This document shows, one piece after another, positions 61,861 through 64,000 of a stretch of DNA of 64,000 nt (position 1 is the first letter of the stretch; each line of letters opens with the position of its first letter). The notes beneath the pieces are model-generated. The model saw only the letters and a program-made list of their open reading frames with translations, had not been told where the DNA came from and searched no databases. The DNA is from SMWD01 sp002729875. Its GTDB lineage: Bacteria > Pseudomonadota > Gammaproteobacteria > Steroidobacterales > GCA-2729495. The position numbers and the translations under genes were made by a program. The stretch spans positions 22,949 to 86,948 of the forward strand of contig DASCMH010000013.1 in NCBI GenBank assembly GCA_036010905.1. The letters run 5' to 3'.

Positions 61861-62403
61861 CTAATCTTGGATACTATCCTGCATCGACGTCGGGATCTTC
61901 TCAAGCTTTGTCCCGTCCAGGCCCGCAGCAAGCCTGCTGACTGTCCCCTGACCCGGGATCGGCAAGTCGGGACAAATCTCAAGTAACGGTAACAATACAA
62001 AATTTCGCAGAGAAATTCCCGGGTGCGGGATAATCAGATCCGGATCATCAATCACCTGGCGCCCATACGTCAGGATATCAAGGTCGATACGCCGCGGCCC
62101 CCAGTGCAATTCCGTATCACGCCGCCGGCCCTGCGCCAATTCCAGAGCCTGCAGGCCGAGCAGTAATTCGCGTGCCGATTTGCGCGTCAACAGAATCGCG
62201 ACAGCGTTAACGTAGTCCGACTGCGCTACCGGCCCCATCGGCGGATTTCGATACAGGCTTGAGGCATAGATCAGGTGTGTATCAGGTAACCCTGCCAGCG
62301 CGCGTAGCGCAACACTGACCTGCTCGACAGGATCATCCTGATTGCTTCCAATGCCGATACCGGCCGGTATCCACAATTCTGGAAGCGACACCATTTTCTC
62401 CAT
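61861..62403 (-). CDS. folK: 6-hydroxymethyl-7,8-dihydropterin pyrophosphokinase
   Basis: Folate-pathway enzyme transferring pyrophosphate from ATP. A 180-residue protein with GIGSNQDDPVEQVSVALRAL, NPPMGPVAQSDYVNAV and the metal-binding RRIDLDIL motif. A second in-frame ATG four codons in (MVSLPELW) is possible. It is 12 bp after pcnB. Confidence 0.95.
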   Translation of the reverse strand: MEKMVSLPELWIPAGIGIGSNQDDPVEQVSVALRALAGLPDTHLIYASSLYRNPPMGPVAQSDYVNAVAILLTRKSARELLLGLQALELAQGRRRDTELHWGPRRIDLDILTYGRQVIDDPDLIIPHPGISLRNFVLLPLLEICPDLPIPGQGTVSRLAAGLDGTKLEKIPTSMQDSIQD

Positions 62404-62415
62404 GTCCGGACGGTT

Positions 62416-63735
62416 TTAATCTGGCGAGCCACGCCGGCGTCGACGTTTGGCCGGACGTCGCTGGCGACCAGTAAGCCCAAAACTTTTGCGCTGCTGGTCC
62501 TCGGTCTGCTCCTGGATATCAGTCCAGAAATCGGCAAGATCCTGATCAACTTCGCCGCTCGAGGCACGTAACAGCATCAGATCGTAAGCAGCCCGAAAGC
62601 GTCGATGGCCTAATAAATTCATTGCCCGCCGGCCTTGGCGATTGGCAAATTGCGGCTGAAGCTGCAACATATCGCGCATCGGAAACCCGAAACGCCGCGG
62701 CAGGGCAACATGTTGAATCTGCCGGGCACTGATTTCATCGATCGCCGCAATCAGGGCTTGCATGGGTGAAAAATCATCGCTCTCCGCGAGCAGTTGTTCG
62801 CTGCGCAACCTTACGGCCCGCCACAGGAACACGCCAAACAGGAACATCGGCGTCACTGGTTTGCCGACGGCAACCCGCTGATCTGTATTGTTCAGTGCAG
62901 TTTCGATCATTGCCGCCTCGGCTGCACAAGCCGGATCGTCCAGCCAGCAATCTGTATCAGGAAATAAATGCCGGAACAGCCCGAATTCGCGCAGGTGCCG
63001 ATAACTCGACAGTGCGTGTCCGGACTGAAACATCTTCAGGAATTCATCAAACAGGCGCGCTGAAGGCACATCATCAAGCAATGACGCCATTGCGGGTATC
63101 GGCGCAACAGCATCGGGATGCAGAACAAAATCGAGTTTTGCTGCGAACCGCGCCGCACGCAACATGCGTACCGGATCTTCGGTGTAACGTCTGTCCGGAT
63201 CACCAATCAGCCTGAGTTGTCGGGACTCAAGGTCAGCCAGACCGTCGGCAAAAACCCAGATCGAATAATCGGCAATGTTGTAATACAAGGCATTAACCGT
63301 GAAATCGCGGCGCAGGGCATCTTCCTCGATCGTGCCATAAACGTTGTCGGCAATAATCCTCCCGGAGGTATGAAAAACCTGCTGCTGATCGCCGTCAGCG
63401 ACCGGAGTTGTGCCTCTAAATGTGGCAACTTCGATAATCTCGCGTCCGAAGCGAATATGGGCAAGCCGGAAACGCCGGCCAATCAGCCGGCTGTTGGTGA
63501 ACAACTTACGCACTTGTTCGGGACGCGCATCCGTCGCAATGTCAAAATCCTTGGGTCGATGACCCAGCAACAGGTCACGCACCCCGCCACCAACCAGAAA
63601 GGCCTGGTGCCCGGCATCCTTGAGCCGATAAAGAACCTTCAGAGCACTCTTGGAGATATTGACCCGAGATACCGAATGGCCGGATCGTGGCACGATCAGT
63701 GGTGCCAGTGGGTCAGATGTCCTTATCGATGTCAA
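62416..63735 (-). CDS. pcnB: Poly(A) polymerase I
   Basis: Adds poly(A) tails that mark RNAs for decay. A TTG start at 63735 gives 439 residues. The nucleotidyltransferase site is KDFDIAT (62-68, Asp63 and Asp65) preceded by LVGGGVRDLLLG; GRRFRLAHIRFGREIIEVATFRG and RDFTVNALYY follow. The Arg-rich C-terminus (RQRRPAKRRRRRGSPD) matches the PcnB rather than the tRNA CCA-adding branch. Confidence 0.94.
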   Translation of the reverse strand: MTSIRTSDPLAPLIVPRSGHSVSRVNISKSALKVLYRLKDAGHQAFLVGGGVRDLLLGHRPKDFDIATDARPEQVRKLFTNSRLIGRRFRLAHIRFGREIIEVATFRGTTPVADGDQQQVFHTSGRIIADNVYGTIEEDALRRDFTVNALYYNIADYSIWVFADGLADLESRQLRLIGDPDRRYTEDPVRMLRAARFAAKLDFVLHPDAVAPIPAMASLLDDVPSARLFDEFLKMFQSGHALSSYRHLREFGLFRHLFPDTDCWLDDPACAAEAAMIETALNNTDQRVAVGKPVTPMFLFGVFLWRAVRLRSEQLLAESDDFSPMQALIAAIDEISARQIQHVALPRRFGFPMRDMLQLQPQFANRQGRRAMNLLGHRRFRAAYDLMLLRASSGEVDQDLADFWTDIQEQTEDQQRKSFGLTGRQRRPAKRRRRRGSPD

Positions 63736-63832
63736 AAACTATCCAGTGCAGGGAATGATACAGCGCCGTATCATAACAGCCTGAAGAGCCACGGAAGCAT
63801 TAACACTTCCCCTGCCACCGCCGACTGATTAA

Positions 63833-63894
63833 CATATCGGCAGATGATGATGACCCGTGACAATTTTAACAACCGATATGAGACAGCATATCGG
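63833..63894. repeat. CATATCGG dyad and extra copy upstream of pcnB
   Basis: CCGATATG (63873-63880) and CATATCGG (63887-63894) form a perfect 8-bp dyad with a 6-base spacer; a third CATATCGG lies at 63833-63840. All are between the pcnB start and tRNA-Glu. On the minus strand the dyad is followed by TTGTTAAAATTG, which is weak for a terminator. Confidence 0.75.
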
Positions 63895-63961
63895 CGCACG
63901 CAGGCACGACTTTACATTAATTCTAAAAATAATTAATAAATACCTGATATATATAATAATT

Positions 63962-64000
63962 GCTCCCTTCGTCTAGCGGTTAGGACGCGGCCCTCTCAAG
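63962..64000 (+). tRNA. tRNA-Glu (anticodon CUC), cut by window edge
   Basis: The first 39 bases match tRNA-Glu: acceptor GCTCCCT, TC, D arm GTCTAGCGGTTAGGAC, then the 5' side of the anticodon arm and loop CTCTCAA (anticodon CTC). The window ends just after the loop. A run of A/T (TATATATAATAAT) precedes it and may be its promoter region. Confidence 0.88.

Overview
The window is a chromosomal segment of a gammaproteobacterium. The evidence is gene order: ffs-dnaX, dapA next to a GcvR-type gene, rpsP-rimM-trmD-rplS near ffh and a CorB gene, rpsF-rpsR-rplI-dnaB-alr, rnr-rlmB, and the nnr-tsaE-amiC-mutL-miaA-hfq-hflX-hflK-hflC-DUF2065-purA block all match Gammaproteobacteria. A SUF operon instead of isc, two exported proteins with a VPVPAAAWLFGSAL sorting tag (PEP-CTERM type) and an endonuclease-type MutL point away from Enterobacterales, to an aquatic or sediment lineage. 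I do not assign it below class. I see no phage, insertion sequence or CRISPR array.

Layout. 1-2.3 kb: dnaX (cut by the left edge), SRP RNA, tRNA-Ser(GGA) and a very short BamC-like lipoprotein behind dapA. 3.3-6.8 kb: a GcvR-like ACT protein, bepA-mlaA and the convergent mlaC, all outer-membrane maintenance except the first. 6.9-13.8 kb: an Rrf2 regulator behind a promoter/operator, then sufB-C-D-S-U-T and a SixA-like phosphatase. 13.9-20.7 kb, minus strand: a TRAP transporter with an accessory TatT lipoprotein, a sugar-dehydrogenase-like protein and SppA. 20.8-28.2 kb: the rpsP operon behind a candidate attenuator, ffh, corB and two sorting-tag proteins. 28.7-34.3 kb: radA, then a plus-strand signalling unit of CHASE2 Ser/Thr kinase, PP2C phosphatase and FHA protein. 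34.3-42.4 kb, minus strand: rnr-rlmB, a noncoding stretch with a striking 76-bp palindrome, and rpsF-rpsR-DUF2232-rplI-dnaB-alr. 42.5-46.4 kb: tRNA-Leu(CAG) with a strong promoter, a hydrolase and two genes of unknown function, then a DUF6279-type lipoprotein. 46.4-58.2 kb: the purA...nnr superoperon. 58.3-64 kb: queG, panC-panB-dNK-folK-pcnB, and a tRNA-Glu cut by the right edge.

Most of the window is housekeeping. The parts that deserve attention are the TatT/TRAP/dehydrogenase/SppA run, the kinase-phosphatase-FHA unit, the palindrome upstream of rpsF, acidic tails on both S6 and L9, the AT-rich dyad near 45.5 kb and the unknown genes next to tRNA-Leu. None is proven to be a new system by sequence alone.
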